From a virus, in IMG/VR virus record IMGVR_UViG_3300022745_000084, positions 1-39,196 of that record: DNA of 39,196 nucleotides. One strand, written 5' to 3'. The notes beneath the pieces are model-generated. The model was given only the letters and a program-made list of their open reading frames with translations, was not told where the DNA came from and did no database searches. Below, piece after piece: positions 28,518 to 36,333 of this stretch. The translations under genes were made by a program, and so were the position numbers. The first letter of the stretch is position 1. The number at the start of each line of letters is the position of its first letter.

Positions 28518-28850
28518 CTAAACGCCTTGATTCGCGTCGTTCGCCGTGATGGTATATTGCAGGCCTCCGGGCGCGATTTGGACGGCAACTATGTTGTAGT
28601 TGTTTCCATCCTGTCCGGGATATTTGAACGGCTGGCTAGACTTCGGAACGGCTGTGAAGTCCGCTGCGAGGCAAGTCACAGTCAAATCACAATCCAGCGA
28701 TATGCCGCCGACTTCGTTCTTGCCGCCGCGCGAGGCGTCTCCGGGCAGGCATTTAATCAGCGCACCGCGATAATAAATCATCGGGCAATCTGAGCCAAGT
28801 TCGGCCTGTAATTCCGCGATGCCGTCCGCGTGGTCTGCGTAGAAATTCAC
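28518..28850 (-). CDS. Head closure/connector candidate
   Basis: Product of 110 aa with a GTG start (28850). 'PMIYYRGALIKCLPGDASRG' and 'VPKSSQPFKYPGQDGNNYNIVAVQIAPGG' follow the small beta-barrel pattern of phage head-closure proteins. The start is only five bases from the start of the divergent plus-strand glycosyltransferase, so its leader was probably replaced when block B arrived; transcripts must cross block B antisense unless a promoter lies there. 37 bp separate it from the ligase start. Confidence 0.6.
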   Translation of the reverse strand: MNFYADHADGIAELQAELGSDCPMIYYRGALIKCLPGDASRGGKNEVGGISLDCDLTVTCLAADFTAVPKSSQPFKYPGQDGNNYNIVAVQIAPGGLQYTITANDANQGV

Positions 28851-28855
28851 ACTCT

Positions 28856-30187
28856 ATGGAACAAGTCAAATTGACTTCAAACTGTGATTGCGTGGATTCA
28901 AGATTACAACAATTTCAAGCGGCCTATATTGCGGCGGGTGACGACAAATCAAAACTTTCAAAAGTCGCCTTAGAATATCCTGACAAGTGGGGAGAGTTTG
29001 CGGCGGAGCTTGCGAAAGAGGGCGAGAGCGTTTCCGCGATTAACCACTTCCAGCTTGCGGCGGATGTTCACAAGCACGGCTTTGTCCGGGCGTGTGCGGT
29101 GAATGAAATTGGTCGAATCCACGCAAATTCAGGCCAAACCACCGCCGCGCTCGGACACTTCAAACAGGCTCTATCATTCGCTCCAGACCACGCCGGAATC
29201 ATGTGCAATATCGGTCTTTGCCATCGTTGGCAGGGACGGCTAGACGAGGCGGAGCGATGGCTTAAACGCGCCCTCAAAGTGAACCCGTGGGAGTCCAATG
29301 CCGCGCTTGAGTTGTCGTTTGTGAAGATGTTGCAAGGCGATTATCTGGACGGCTTCAAACGCTACGAGACGCGGTTCAGGACGCCGGGCGGTGCGCTCAC
29401 GAAGTTGGTGCGCCCATTCCCGGAATGGGACGGAACGAATGGCACAAAGCTCCTAGTGTACGGCGAGCAGGGCAGCGGTGACATATTCCTGATGCTACGA
29501 TATGCCAAACTGATTAAAGAGCGCGGCGTCCATCAATCGTGGGTGGTTCACGCGCCGATGTTGCCGCTTGTCAAGACGGTGGCTGACATTGATTATGCGT
29601 TTGAACCGGGCGGCACTGAGCCGGACTTCGATTGCCACATCCCCGCCGCTTCGCTCCCACGCCTGTTTGAAACTACGCTGAAAAACATCCCGCCCGCGAA
29701 GTGTATTCCAATGCCGGACGCGGTAGACTATGGCGATGGTTTCCACGTTGGCATTGTATGGCGCGGTAGCAAGGCGCAGGCAAACGACGCCATCCGGTCA
29801 ACGAACTTGAACCAATGGTTACCGGTGCTGAACACGCCGGGCGTGACATTTCATTCGTTGCAGGTGGACGGCGCAGAGGAGCGGTTGGCGTATCCGCAAA
29901 TCACCGCCAGCGAACCGCCGAAAGACTGGCTGGAAACGGCGCGGCGCGTTGCCGGATTGGATTTAGTCATCTCCGTTGATACTTCAATGGTTCACTTGTG
30001 CGGCTCGATGGGAGTCCCGTGTTGGTGCGCCTTGCATTGTAGACCATACTTCGTGTATCCTTTAGTGACAGAAGATTGTCCGTGGTATCCGTCAGTAAAA
30101 CTGTTCAAGCAGGAAAAAGAATATGAATGGCAACCCGTCTTTGAAAGAATAGCAGGTGAGTTATGCAATTTGATGAAGGAAAATTAA
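28856..30187 (+). CDS. TPR plus GT9-like glycosyltransferase
   Basis: Product of 443 aa. Residues about 60-170 hold TPR helices (AINHFQLAADVHKHG; ALGHFKQALSFAPDHAGIMC; DEAERWLKRALKVNPWESNA). The C-terminal domain has 'LLVYGEQGSGDIFLMLRYAKL' (about 200) and 'GLDLVISVDTSMVHLCGSMG' (about 370), matching the heptosyltransferase/GT9-like half of bacterial TPR glycosyltransferases. It likely transfers sugar to a protein or cell-surface glycan. First gene of block B. There is no ribosome site before its ATG. Confidence 0.8.
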   Translation: MEQVKLTSNCDCVDSRLQQFQAAYIAAGDDKSKLSKVALEYPDKWGEFAAELAKEGESVSAINHFQLAADVHKHGFVRACAVNEIGRIHANSGQTTAALGHFKQALSFAPDHAGIMCNIGLCHRWQGRLDEAERWLKRALKVNPWESNAALELSFVKMLQGDYLDGFKRYETRFRTPGGALTKLVRPFPEWDGTNGTKLLVYGEQGSGDIFLMLRYAKLIKERGVHQSWVVHAPMLPLVKTVADIDYAFEPGGTEPDFDCHIPAASLPRLFETTLKNIPPAKCIPMPDAVDYGDGFHVGIVWRGSKAQANDAIRSTNLNQWLPVLNTPGVTFHSLQVDGAEERLAYPQITASEPPKDWLETARRVAGLDLVISVDTSMVHLCGSMGVPCWCALHCRPYFVYPLVTEDCPWYPSVKLFKQEKEYEWQPVFERIAGELCNLMKEN

Positions 30188-30366
30188 AGCCGACACTGCA
30201 TGATGTGTATTCAAAGGCATGGTATGCTTCGTGGATTCATAATTGTGAACACGGATGTTGTCTAACTGCCTACTCAAAGATTAGCGAAGAAGATGCGCTT
30301 GCGATGTTGAATAAAGCAATTGAAACCAGCGTGCCGCCGTGCCAAGAAAACCCATGCAAACCATAA
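30163..30366 (+). CDS. Small hypothetical protein
   Basis: Product of 67 aa; preceded by AGCAGGTGAGTT and overlapping the glycosyltransferase by 25 bp and the methyltransferase by 13. Several Cys (NCEHGCC; PCQENPC) and a helix 'EEDALAMLNKAIE'. No family recognised. Confidence 0.5.
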   Translation: MQFDEGKLKPTLHDVYSKAWYASWIHNCEHGCCLTAYSKISEEDALAMLNKAIETSVPPCQENPCKP

Positions 30367-31190
30367 AAACAAACTTCAATCAAACATCGCTAGTTCCGAC
30401 GCGCTGGGGGCACATGGTCGCGCTGAACTGTGACCCGTTCCAAACGGTTAGCCTCGCGCTTTACGGTGAGTGGGCAAAGGATGAATGCGGAATCATCTGC
30501 TCGCTGATTAAAGAGGGCGATTTCGTTTTAGACGTTGGCGCGAACATCGGCACAATCACCGTTGCGATGGCGAAGCGCGTCGGCAGTACCGGGCGAGTGT
30601 TCGCATTTGAGCCGCAAACGGCGGCTTACTATTGCTTGTGCGGTAACGTCGCGCTGACTCACGCCCTGAGCAACGTCCGCGCACTGAACATGGCGGTGGC
30701 AGATTTTGACGGCGTTATTCAAGTGCCGGTGATTGATGTGAACCAGCCGTTCAACGTCGGCGGAGTGCGGCTCGCTGACCCGGTTTATGACGCGGCTTCT
30801 AACCTGCCCAAAGAAGATGTTGCCTGCGTCAAGATTGATTCGTTGCAACTGCCCCGCGTGGATTTTATCAAGATTGATGTGGAGACGATGGAGGCGAAAG
30901 TTTTGGCGGGGTCGGTGGAGACGGTTAGGCGTTGCCGCCCCGTCATCATGGCCGAGGCTTTGCTGGGTGAGTTGTCTAGCGTTGAGTCGTTGAACGTGGC
31001 TGGCATGATTGCGTTTTTCAAGGAACACAATTATGTTTTCCGCGTGTTGCGGACGGATTTGTTTTCGCCGGACAACATCCGGTATTGCCCTGATAACGTG
31101 TTTCCCGGAGACGACCAAAACATCCTAGCCATCCCAGCGGAGAAACCCAAGCCGGAAGGTTTTGACGACCTGCCCAAACTCATTCCGTGA
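30354..31190 (+). CDS. FkbM-family methyltransferase
   Basis: Product of 278 aa from ATG 30354; a GTG at 30339 is possible. SAM-binding motif I 'VLDVGANIGTITVAMA' (about 59), acidic loop 'FAFEPQTAAYYCL', and 'VDFIKIDVETMEAKVLAG' (about 167) are the FkbM pattern. These enzymes O-methylate sugars or small molecules. Between two glycosyltransferases, methylation of the glycan made by this cassette is likely. GTGA coupling to the next gene. Confidence 0.85.
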   Translation: MQTIKTNFNQTSLVPTRWGHMVALNCDPFQTVSLALYGEWAKDECGIICSLIKEGDFVLDVGANIGTITVAMAKRVGSTGRVFAFEPQTAAYYCLCGNVALTHALSNVRALNMAVADFDGVIQVPVIDVNQPFNVGGVRLADPVYDAASNLPKEDVACVKIDSLQLPRVDFIKIDVETMEAKVLAGSVETVRRCRPVIMAEALLGELSSVESLNVAGMIAFFKEHNYVFRVLRTDLFSPDNIRYCPDNVFPGDDQNILAIPAEKPKPEGFDDLPKLIP

Positions 31191-32170
31191 AGAAGCTTTA
31201 TTATCTAGGCAAGCCTGCTGACGGCTTCGGCTGGGGGGTGGCGAATACCAACCTCGTGCGCGAGCTTTCCAAACTGTGCAATGTAGTAGTTGACGATTCC
31301 AATCGCGACCGCTATGACGCGCCCGTGTTCACGCCGATTGCCGACCATGCGCTAAACCCGATTCGCAAGGTGAAAGCCCCGCGCCAAATCGGCTACTGCT
31401 TCACGGAATGGCCGTTGACGGAGCAGGCGCGGATTAACGCCCGGCGTTATGATGTAATCTTCGCCGGTTCAACGTGGAACACGAAGCAGTTAACGGACGC
31501 GGGCATTAAGCGCGTGGAAACACTGATTCAGGGCGTGGACTTTGAGCGGTTCACGCCGCAGCCGCCGACGGAGCGCAAGGGCTTCGTGGTTTTCAGCGGT
31601 GGCAAATACGAGTACCGAAAAGGGCAGGACTACGTTCTCGCGGCGATGCGTCACTTCATGGCTAACCGTGCCGACGTGGTGTTAATCGCGGCGTGGCACA
31701 ATCCGTGGCCGCAAACAATGGCGAGCATGGCGTCATCGTGGCTGATTAAACACGGCGAAGATTACGCTGGCCTGCCGATGGACAGGGTGATTCAGTTGCC
31801 CGCCATCGCCAACGAAAAGATGCCGCAGATTTACGGCATGGCGCACGTTGGTTTGTTCCCGAATCGATGCGAGGCCGGGACAAACATGGTCATGTGCGAA
31901 TTCATGGCGAGCCAACGTCCGGTGATAGCGTCATACGCGCACGGTCACAAAGATGTTTTAGACTCGTCGCAGTATCTGCTCAAAACCGGCAGCTATGACA
32001 ACGCCGGATGGTTCAACCCAGAACTGTCTGACATAATCACCCACCTAGAACACGCCTACAATCACCGCGAAGGGCTATTAGAGCGCGGCAAAGAGGCTAG
32101 ACGGCTCGTTGAGCGGTTCAACTGGCGCGACGCCGCTTTGCGGGTGTACGCTGCGGCGTTTCCGGGATAG
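31187..32170 (+). CDS. GT4-like glycosyltransferase
   Basis: Product of 327 aa, GTG start (GTGA). 'YYLGKPADGFGWGVANTNLVREL' at the N-terminus; C-terminal Rossmann domain with 'VVFSGGKYEYRKGQDYVLAA' and the EX7E-type motif 'EAGTNMVMCEFMASQRPVIA' (about 227-246) typical of GT-B family 4 enzymes. Donor and acceptor unknown. Its last 53 bases overlap antisense with the end of the small head gene at 32118, so the cassette end is fused tightly to the late operon. Confidence 0.8.
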   Translation: MKKLYYLGKPADGFGWGVANTNLVRELSKLCNVVVDDSNRDRYDAPVFTPIADHALNPIRKVKAPRQIGYCFTEWPLTEQARINARRYDVIFAGSTWNTKQLTDAGIKRVETLIQGVDFERFTPQPPTERKGFVVFSGGKYEYRKGQDYVLAAMRHFMANRADVVLIAAWHNPWPQTMASMASSWLIKHGEDYAGLPMDRVIQLPAIANEKMPQIYGMAHVGLFPNRCEAGTNMVMCEFMASQRPVIASYAHGHKDVLDSSQYLLKTGSYDNAGWFNPELSDIITHLEHAYNHREGLLERGKEARRLVERFNWRDAALRVYAAAFPG

Positions 32171-32345
32171 GGTCGCGCTGTTCAAACACCGGCTCACGGT
32201 TCACAATCACTTCTTCATATTCAAACTTCGCCGCATCTTCGCTGACCAGCATCGCTGCAACGCCCGGTTGAACGTCCACGATGTCGCCCTTTTTAACGCC
32301 GGGATGTCCGCTTACAATCACGTTTCGTTTGAGTTGTATTTTCAT
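32118..32345 (-). CDS. Small head-region protein
   Basis: Product of 75 aa. 'QLKRNVIVSGHPGVKKGDIVDVQPGVAAMLVSEDAAKF' is a short beta-barrel motif often found in the small gene next to the major capsid gene. Basic tail (TPQRTPAKRRRAS). Function unknown; a head-completion or decoration role is possible. Follows a strong terminator, so its expression is expected to be lower than that of the capsid. Confidence 0.65.
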   Translation of the reverse strand: MKIQLKRNVIVSGHPGVKKGDIVDVQPGVAAMLVSEDAAKFEYEEVIVNREPVFEQRDPIPETPQRTPAKRRRAS

Positions 32346-32349
32346 AAGT

Positions 32350-32382
32350 AAAAACCCGCCGCCCCATTGCTAGGGCGGCGGG
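32350..32382 (-). terminator. Intrinsic terminator after the capsid gene
   Basis: On the minus strand a perfect 10-bp GC stem (CCCGCCGCCC / GGGCGGCGGG) with an 8-nt loop (TAGCAATG) is followed by TTTTT. It lies 19 bases after the stop of the protease-capsid gene. It would end a large share of late transcripts there and give high relative capsid yield. There is no T run in the other direction. Confidence 0.9.
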
Positions 32383-32400
32383 CTGAATCGTTCACTCGGC

Positions 32401-34239
32401 TTAGATGATGCCGCCGAGAACGGCGAAGCTGGCCGCATGGCGAACTCCGATGTCCACCCACCGGCGAGCGTACAAGCGGACAACGCCGTTCGCGCCTGCT
32501 GTATATGGGTCTACAACGAGGTCGGTGCCACCGCCTGAGAAGTTTGCGACCAAAAGTTCCTGCCAATTTCCGAAAAATACTGGCGTGGTGATGGTGGACG
32601 CAGTCCCCGTCGTCAACAGGTTGGAAACCTGATTGCTGACTTCGGCGCGGTAGCCGTTGATAGTCCCGTTTTCAAACACGGGCGTGTTCGTGGAGGTGAA
32701 CCGTTGCGTAGTGCGGAGCGTTCCGCGCACCGACGGACGGAGCAGATACGCCAGCGAGCCGTTGTCGGCGTTCGCAGCAGCGACGGTGGATTCCAGCGAA
32801 ACCATAGCCGGATAAGCCGTGCTGTTGTTGATGGCCAGACCGTTCGTGGCGAGCAACACTGATCCGATGCCCGAAGTGCTGATGATGCCGGTCGGCTGAC
32901 CCGAACCAGTGCCGTGCAACGCCGCGAGGTCAATCGCGATGCCGAGGATGTTGGTGATGTCGTCACGGAGCAGCGCGTCAATCGACGGGTTGTTTTCCAT
33001 GAGCAGCATCTTGGCGTACTGCACGTTCGCAGAGATGGCCTGCGGCGTGAGCGTCAACTGTTGGAGTTGAATCCCGGACAGCGTGGACGCAACCGTTTCA
33101 CCAACCCAGTTGGCAGTCGCAGCGGCGGACTGGCGCGGGATAGTCACCTGACGCGGCAGATTCAACACCCGTGCGCCAAGGTTCAACACCTGCGATTTGT
33201 TACGCAACACTTCAATGAACTCCGCCGCGAGGTTGTCGGTCTGCACCAACATACCGCCCAGCGTGCCCGTGCCAGCGACGGCGTTACGAGCCATGATTTC
33301 GTCAGGAATCCAAAAGCCGTTCGCGGAGCGTCCGGTCTGCTTCGCCCATTCCTGATTCATTTCCGCCTCGAAACCTTCCAAGCGACCATTCATCTGACCG
33401 GCGATGGCGCGGCTGATGGAATAGCGGGAGGCTTCTTTCGGCTTGATGTCCAACTTGGGCGCAGCTTGAACAGGTTCGGCGTTCGGGATGGCGTTCAGCG
33501 CAGTCGTGCGGAACGAATCCACGGACACGCCCTGCTTCACAGCGTCGGCGGCGAGGTCTTTGATGTTGCTAACGCGGCCTTCCAAGCGGGAGGCGATGGC
33601 GTTAATTTCGTTGATGCGAGACAGTTGCTCGCGGTTGGCTTGTTCGCGGATGGCTTCCACATTGGGAGCGGGCGCGGTGTTTTGGTCTGACATAGTCTGA
33701 TTCCTTTCGGTTTCCAGTCCCGTAACCGGGACTTCAAAGTTTTCGGTTGCGCTCCGCCCGATTCCTACCGATGGGTCGGCAGGGACGGAGACAATGCTAA
33801 TTTCCATGGGCGTCCAAGAAGTAGCTCGCAGCGTTTCCACGCCTTTTTCTACTTTGTCCGTAACCATTTTGTTGATTCGGTATCCAACCGAAACCAACTT
33901 TCTGATTCCGTCTTTGACGTCCTGAAAAATCTCTTGGGCGCGGGCGGAGTTGCCGAAGCGAACGGTTGCCCGCCCTTTCTTATCGTTGCCGATGCTTGCC
34001 ATCTCTACCACGCCAACTTGGTCGCGGGTGTCATGGTCAACGAGCAATGCGCCGCCGCCGTTCAATCGGGACAAATCCACGCTGGCAGGATTGTGGTCAA
34101 GAATCTCCACGCCCCAGCCGCGTTCAACCGGAAGCTCGCTCGAAAAGGCTAGGTCAACGGTGCGCTTCTCAGCGTCCATCGCCGCGCAATCAATCGGCGA
34201 GGAACGGAATTGCGTTGTGATTTTGAGAGTTTTATCCAT
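32401..34239 (-). CDS. Prohead protease fused to HK97-type major capsid protein
   Basis: Product of 612 aa. Residues 1-165 are a prohead protease (U35/S78 type): 'ALLVDHDTRDQVG' with catalytic His about 69, 'LVSVGYRI' with Ser about 117, and 'WTPMEISIVSVPADPSVGI'. A helical delta-like region (about 190-250) leads to the HK97 capsid domain (about 290-612; 'VLNLPRQVTIPRQSAAATANWVGE', 'GIAIDLAALHGTGSGQPTGI'). Protease and capsid are usually separate genes. An internal ATG with ribosome site at residue 183 may release capsid on its own. Overlaps the portal gene end by 8 bp. Confidence 0.9.
   Translation of the reverse strand: MDKTLKITTQFRSSPIDCAAMDAEKRTVDLAFSSELPVERGWGVEILDHNPASVDLSRLNGGGALLVDHDTRDQVGVVEMASIGNDKKGRATVRFGNSARAQEIFQDVKDGIRKLVSVGYRINKMVTDKVEKGVETLRATSWTPMEISIVSVPADPSVGIGRSATENFEVPVTGLETERNQTMSDQNTAPAPNVEAIREQANREQLSRINEINAIASRLEGRVSNIKDLAADAVKQGVSVDSFRTTALNAIPNAEPVQAAPKLDIKPKEASRYSISRAIAGQMNGRLEGFEAEMNQEWAKQTGRSANGFWIPDEIMARNAVAGTGTLGGMLVQTDNLAAEFIEVLRNKSQVLNLGARVLNLPRQVTIPRQSAAATANWVGETVASTLSGIQLQQLTLTPQAISANVQYAKMLLMENNPSIDALLRDDITNILGIAIDLAALHGTGSGQPTGIISTSGIGSVLLATNGLAINNSTAYPAMVSLESTVAAANADNGSLAYLLRPSVRGTLRTTQRFTSTNTPVFENGTINGYRAEVSNQVSNLLTTGTASTITTPVFFGNWQELLVANFSGGGTDLVVDPYTAGANGVVRLYARRWVDIGVRHAASFAVLGGII
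33691..33707 (-). promoter_or_regulatory. Internal ribosome site and start codon for the capsid half
   Basis: On the minus strand AAAGGA (33707-33702) precedes ATG at 33693-33691 by eight bases, in frame in the fusion gene. The product would start MSDQNTAPAP and comprise the scaffold-like delta region plus capsid (430 aa). This would let capsid be made in excess over the protease. The main start at 34239 has no equally good site. Confidence 0.6.
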
Positions 34240-35746
34240 TTGTTTTAGGTGCGGGAGTCAATTCTTCTTTCGGTGGCGTCTCCGTGTCCATCGGTTGTTG
34301 CGGATTCAGGCCGATTGGAAATTCCAACTCGTACTTGTCCGCCAATTCTTCATCCTCGTACTGTTCAAGGAACACTTCCTCAATGTCGCCTCCCATTTCG
34401 GAAATTGTTTCGCGGCGCGACTTCAATCCCTTTTCAATCAGGAACACGGCGGCGTCGGCGTCGGCCTTCGGGTCAACCCACGGCCAGCGGCGCGGCTTCC
34501 AGTCCGGCGCGTTGAACTTGTCTAGCTTCGTGAGCGGGAGAGCAGACCCGTTACCCATGCGAAGCGAGCCTGCAATCAAAGACATTTCCAGCCAAGCGGT
34601 GAACACGGGAATGTGCAACGATTCAATCAGCCACCCCTGAACATTCTTCCATTCCTCTACTTCTTCAAGGCGGCTTGCCCTCATGCTGCTGAAATTGGCG
34701 TCTGACCAGTCGTTGGCCAAAGAGGAATATCCTATGGACAACCCTCCCGCGATACCGCGCAACGAATCTTTAACGAATCCGGCGGCGTTCGGGTTCGGAT
34801 TTGACGGATTGATGACGTTGAGTTTCTCGCCGGGATTCAGGCGCATACTCATGCCGGGCGTCATCTCCTGCAGCTGCTCGCCGTTCGCGCCGATGTCGCC
34901 GGAGAATGAATCCGGGGCGGTGGTTTCAACAACGTAGCCAGCGCAGGCAGAAACCCGGGCTGCGACTAGGTGACTTTCCCGATATTTGCCGAGATGCTCC
35001 AACGCCTGCATGACGCTGGTGAACCACGGCACGCCCGCGCTTTGGCCGGGGCGTTCACTCCAAAAGATGTGCAAGATGTCAGACGCCGGGACACGCTCGC
35101 GCTGCCGCCCGTTGTTCACGTTGTCGCCGGGGTGATTCTTGAACAGGTGCATTGCAACCGGCTTGCGCCATGCATCAAACTCGATGCCGAAACGAATCTC
35201 ACCACCGTTGGTCAATCGTAGGTTGAGCGTATGGTCTAGGTGGTCAATCTCAAGCGGTTGAACGGAGAACGAAAACGGATTGTCCCAGCCGCGAATCAGG
35301 CGCAGCAGAATCCCGCCGTCACACGCGGCGCGGCGCAGCACCATGCCTTCAACTTCGCGCCAACACATTTGCCCGCTGGGTGTGCAGTAAGCCCGCTGTG
35401 ACCATTTATCCCACGCCTTTTTGACAACATCGTTCGCCAGCTTGTCCAGAGTGCCCGACGGGTCGGCAATCTTCATTTGCAATCCAACGCCACAATGCCC
35501 GAGTACGTTGTTGTCTAGCAGCGAGAGATAGCGTTGAACATATTCGTTGTTGCGTTCAAGCTCCCGCGCCCGCCCGCGCAACGCCACCAAGCCCGCCAAC
35601 ACTTCCGCGTCCGCGCTCGTCTGCGGCATGAGCCAGTCGGAATTGAGCCGGTTCATGTTCGCGGCGGTGTAGCCGCGCTGCAATTGCTTGGCGGGCGCGT
35701 CGCCAAGATTCACGCGGAGTTTGCCGATGGAAAAATTAAAGTTCAT
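34232..35746 (-). CDS. Portal protein, lambda type
   Basis: Product of 504 aa, usual length for lambda gpB-like portals. 'RARELERNNEYVQRYLSLLDNNVLG' (about 55-80), 'PFSFSVQPLEIDHLDHTLN', 'ILHIFWSERPGQSAGVPWFTSVMQAL' and 'GYSSLANDWSDANFSSMRASRLEE' are family landmarks. It forms the dodecameric DNA entry pore at one capsid vertex. It follows the joining protein and precedes the protease-capsid gene, as in lambda-type packaging clusters. ATGA junction upstream. Confidence 0.9.
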   Translation of the reverse strand: MNFNFSIGKLRVNLGDAPAKQLQRGYTAANMNRLNSDWLMPQTSADAEVLAGLVALRGRARELERNNEYVQRYLSLLDNNVLGHCGVGLQMKIADPSGTLDKLANDVVKKAWDKWSQRAYCTPSGQMCWREVEGMVLRRAACDGGILLRLIRGWDNPFSFSVQPLEIDHLDHTLNLRLTNGGEIRFGIEFDAWRKPVAMHLFKNHPGDNVNNGRQRERVPASDILHIFWSERPGQSAGVPWFTSVMQALEHLGKYRESHLVAARVSACAGYVVETTAPDSFSGDIGANGEQLQEMTPGMSMRLNPGEKLNVINPSNPNPNAAGFVKDSLRGIAGGLSIGYSSLANDWSDANFSSMRASRLEEVEEWKNVQGWLIESLHIPVFTAWLEMSLIAGSLRMGNGSALPLTKLDKFNAPDWKPRRWPWVDPKADADAAVFLIEKGLKSRRETISEMGGDIEEVFLEQYEDEELADKYELEFPIGLNPQQPMDTETPPKEELTPAPKTNG

Positions 35747-36312
35747 GGCGAGGTAAACTGCGCGTACACATTCCGGCGGCTAGGCTTGCCCAATTGCGAG
35801 CGGAGCATCGCATCTTCCCGCGCCACCAACCCGGCGTAATAGTTTCGCAGGTTCAGCAAGTCGGCAATCGGGGTGCGCTCAAGCGTCGTTCCGTTGACGA
35901 TGGAACGCAGCACGGACGAAGATGCCCGCCCTTCAATCACCGCGCAGATGTTTTCAAATGTGCGAAGGTTCTGGCTGCGCGTGTCCTCGCCTTGAACGGC
36001 GGTGGCGAGGTTTTGCGTGACGGTGATTTTGCCCGCATACACTTGCACCCGGCTGCCGGTCTTTTGCGCGTACCCGGACACGGTATAAATGCCGGGCAAA
36101 AGTCCCGTGCTGGCGGATGTGGAGAGCGTTGCGAGATGACTCCCGCCGCTAGTGGTCGTCGTGATGTCCAGTGTGGAAAGATTCAGGCCGCGAAAGCAGT
36201 AGAGGATAGACCAACCATCCGCCGGGAGATAATCCGCCAGCGTTTTAGTCCATGACAGAGAATCGCCTGCGGAAAAAGATTCCGGTTCAGCGGTCAATAC
36301 GGGTTGCGCCAT
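35743..36312 (-). CDS. gpW-like head-tail joining protein with N-terminal beta domain
   Basis: Product of 189 aa. N-terminal about 90 residues form a beta-domain (SLSWTKTLADYLPADGWSIL; GIYTVSGYAQKTGSRVQVY). The C-terminal about 75 residues, including 'TPIADLLNLRNYYAGLVAREDAML', resemble gpW, which in lambda lies in the same place between terminase and portal. gpW alone is about 68 aa, so this is an extended version. Confidence 0.65.
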   Translation of the reverse strand: MAQPVLTAEPESFSAGDSLSWTKTLADYLPADGWSILYCFRGLNLSTLDITTTTSGGSHLATLSTSASTGLLPGIYTVSGYAQKTGSRVQVYAGKITVTQNLATAVQGEDTRSQNLRTFENICAVIEGRASSSVLRSIVNGTTLERTPIADLLNLRNYYAGLVAREDAMLRSQLGKPSRRNVYAQFTSP

Positions 36313-36333
36313 TCTTTTTTACGGTTGAGTCAA

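Noticed and set aside
30528-31118. 196-aa leftward frame inside the FkbM gene
   Set aside because: Antisense shadow; the methyltransferase motifs are on the plus strand.
32914-33690. 258-aa plus-strand frame
   Set aside because: Fully antisense to the capsid half of the fusion gene, which has strong family motifs.
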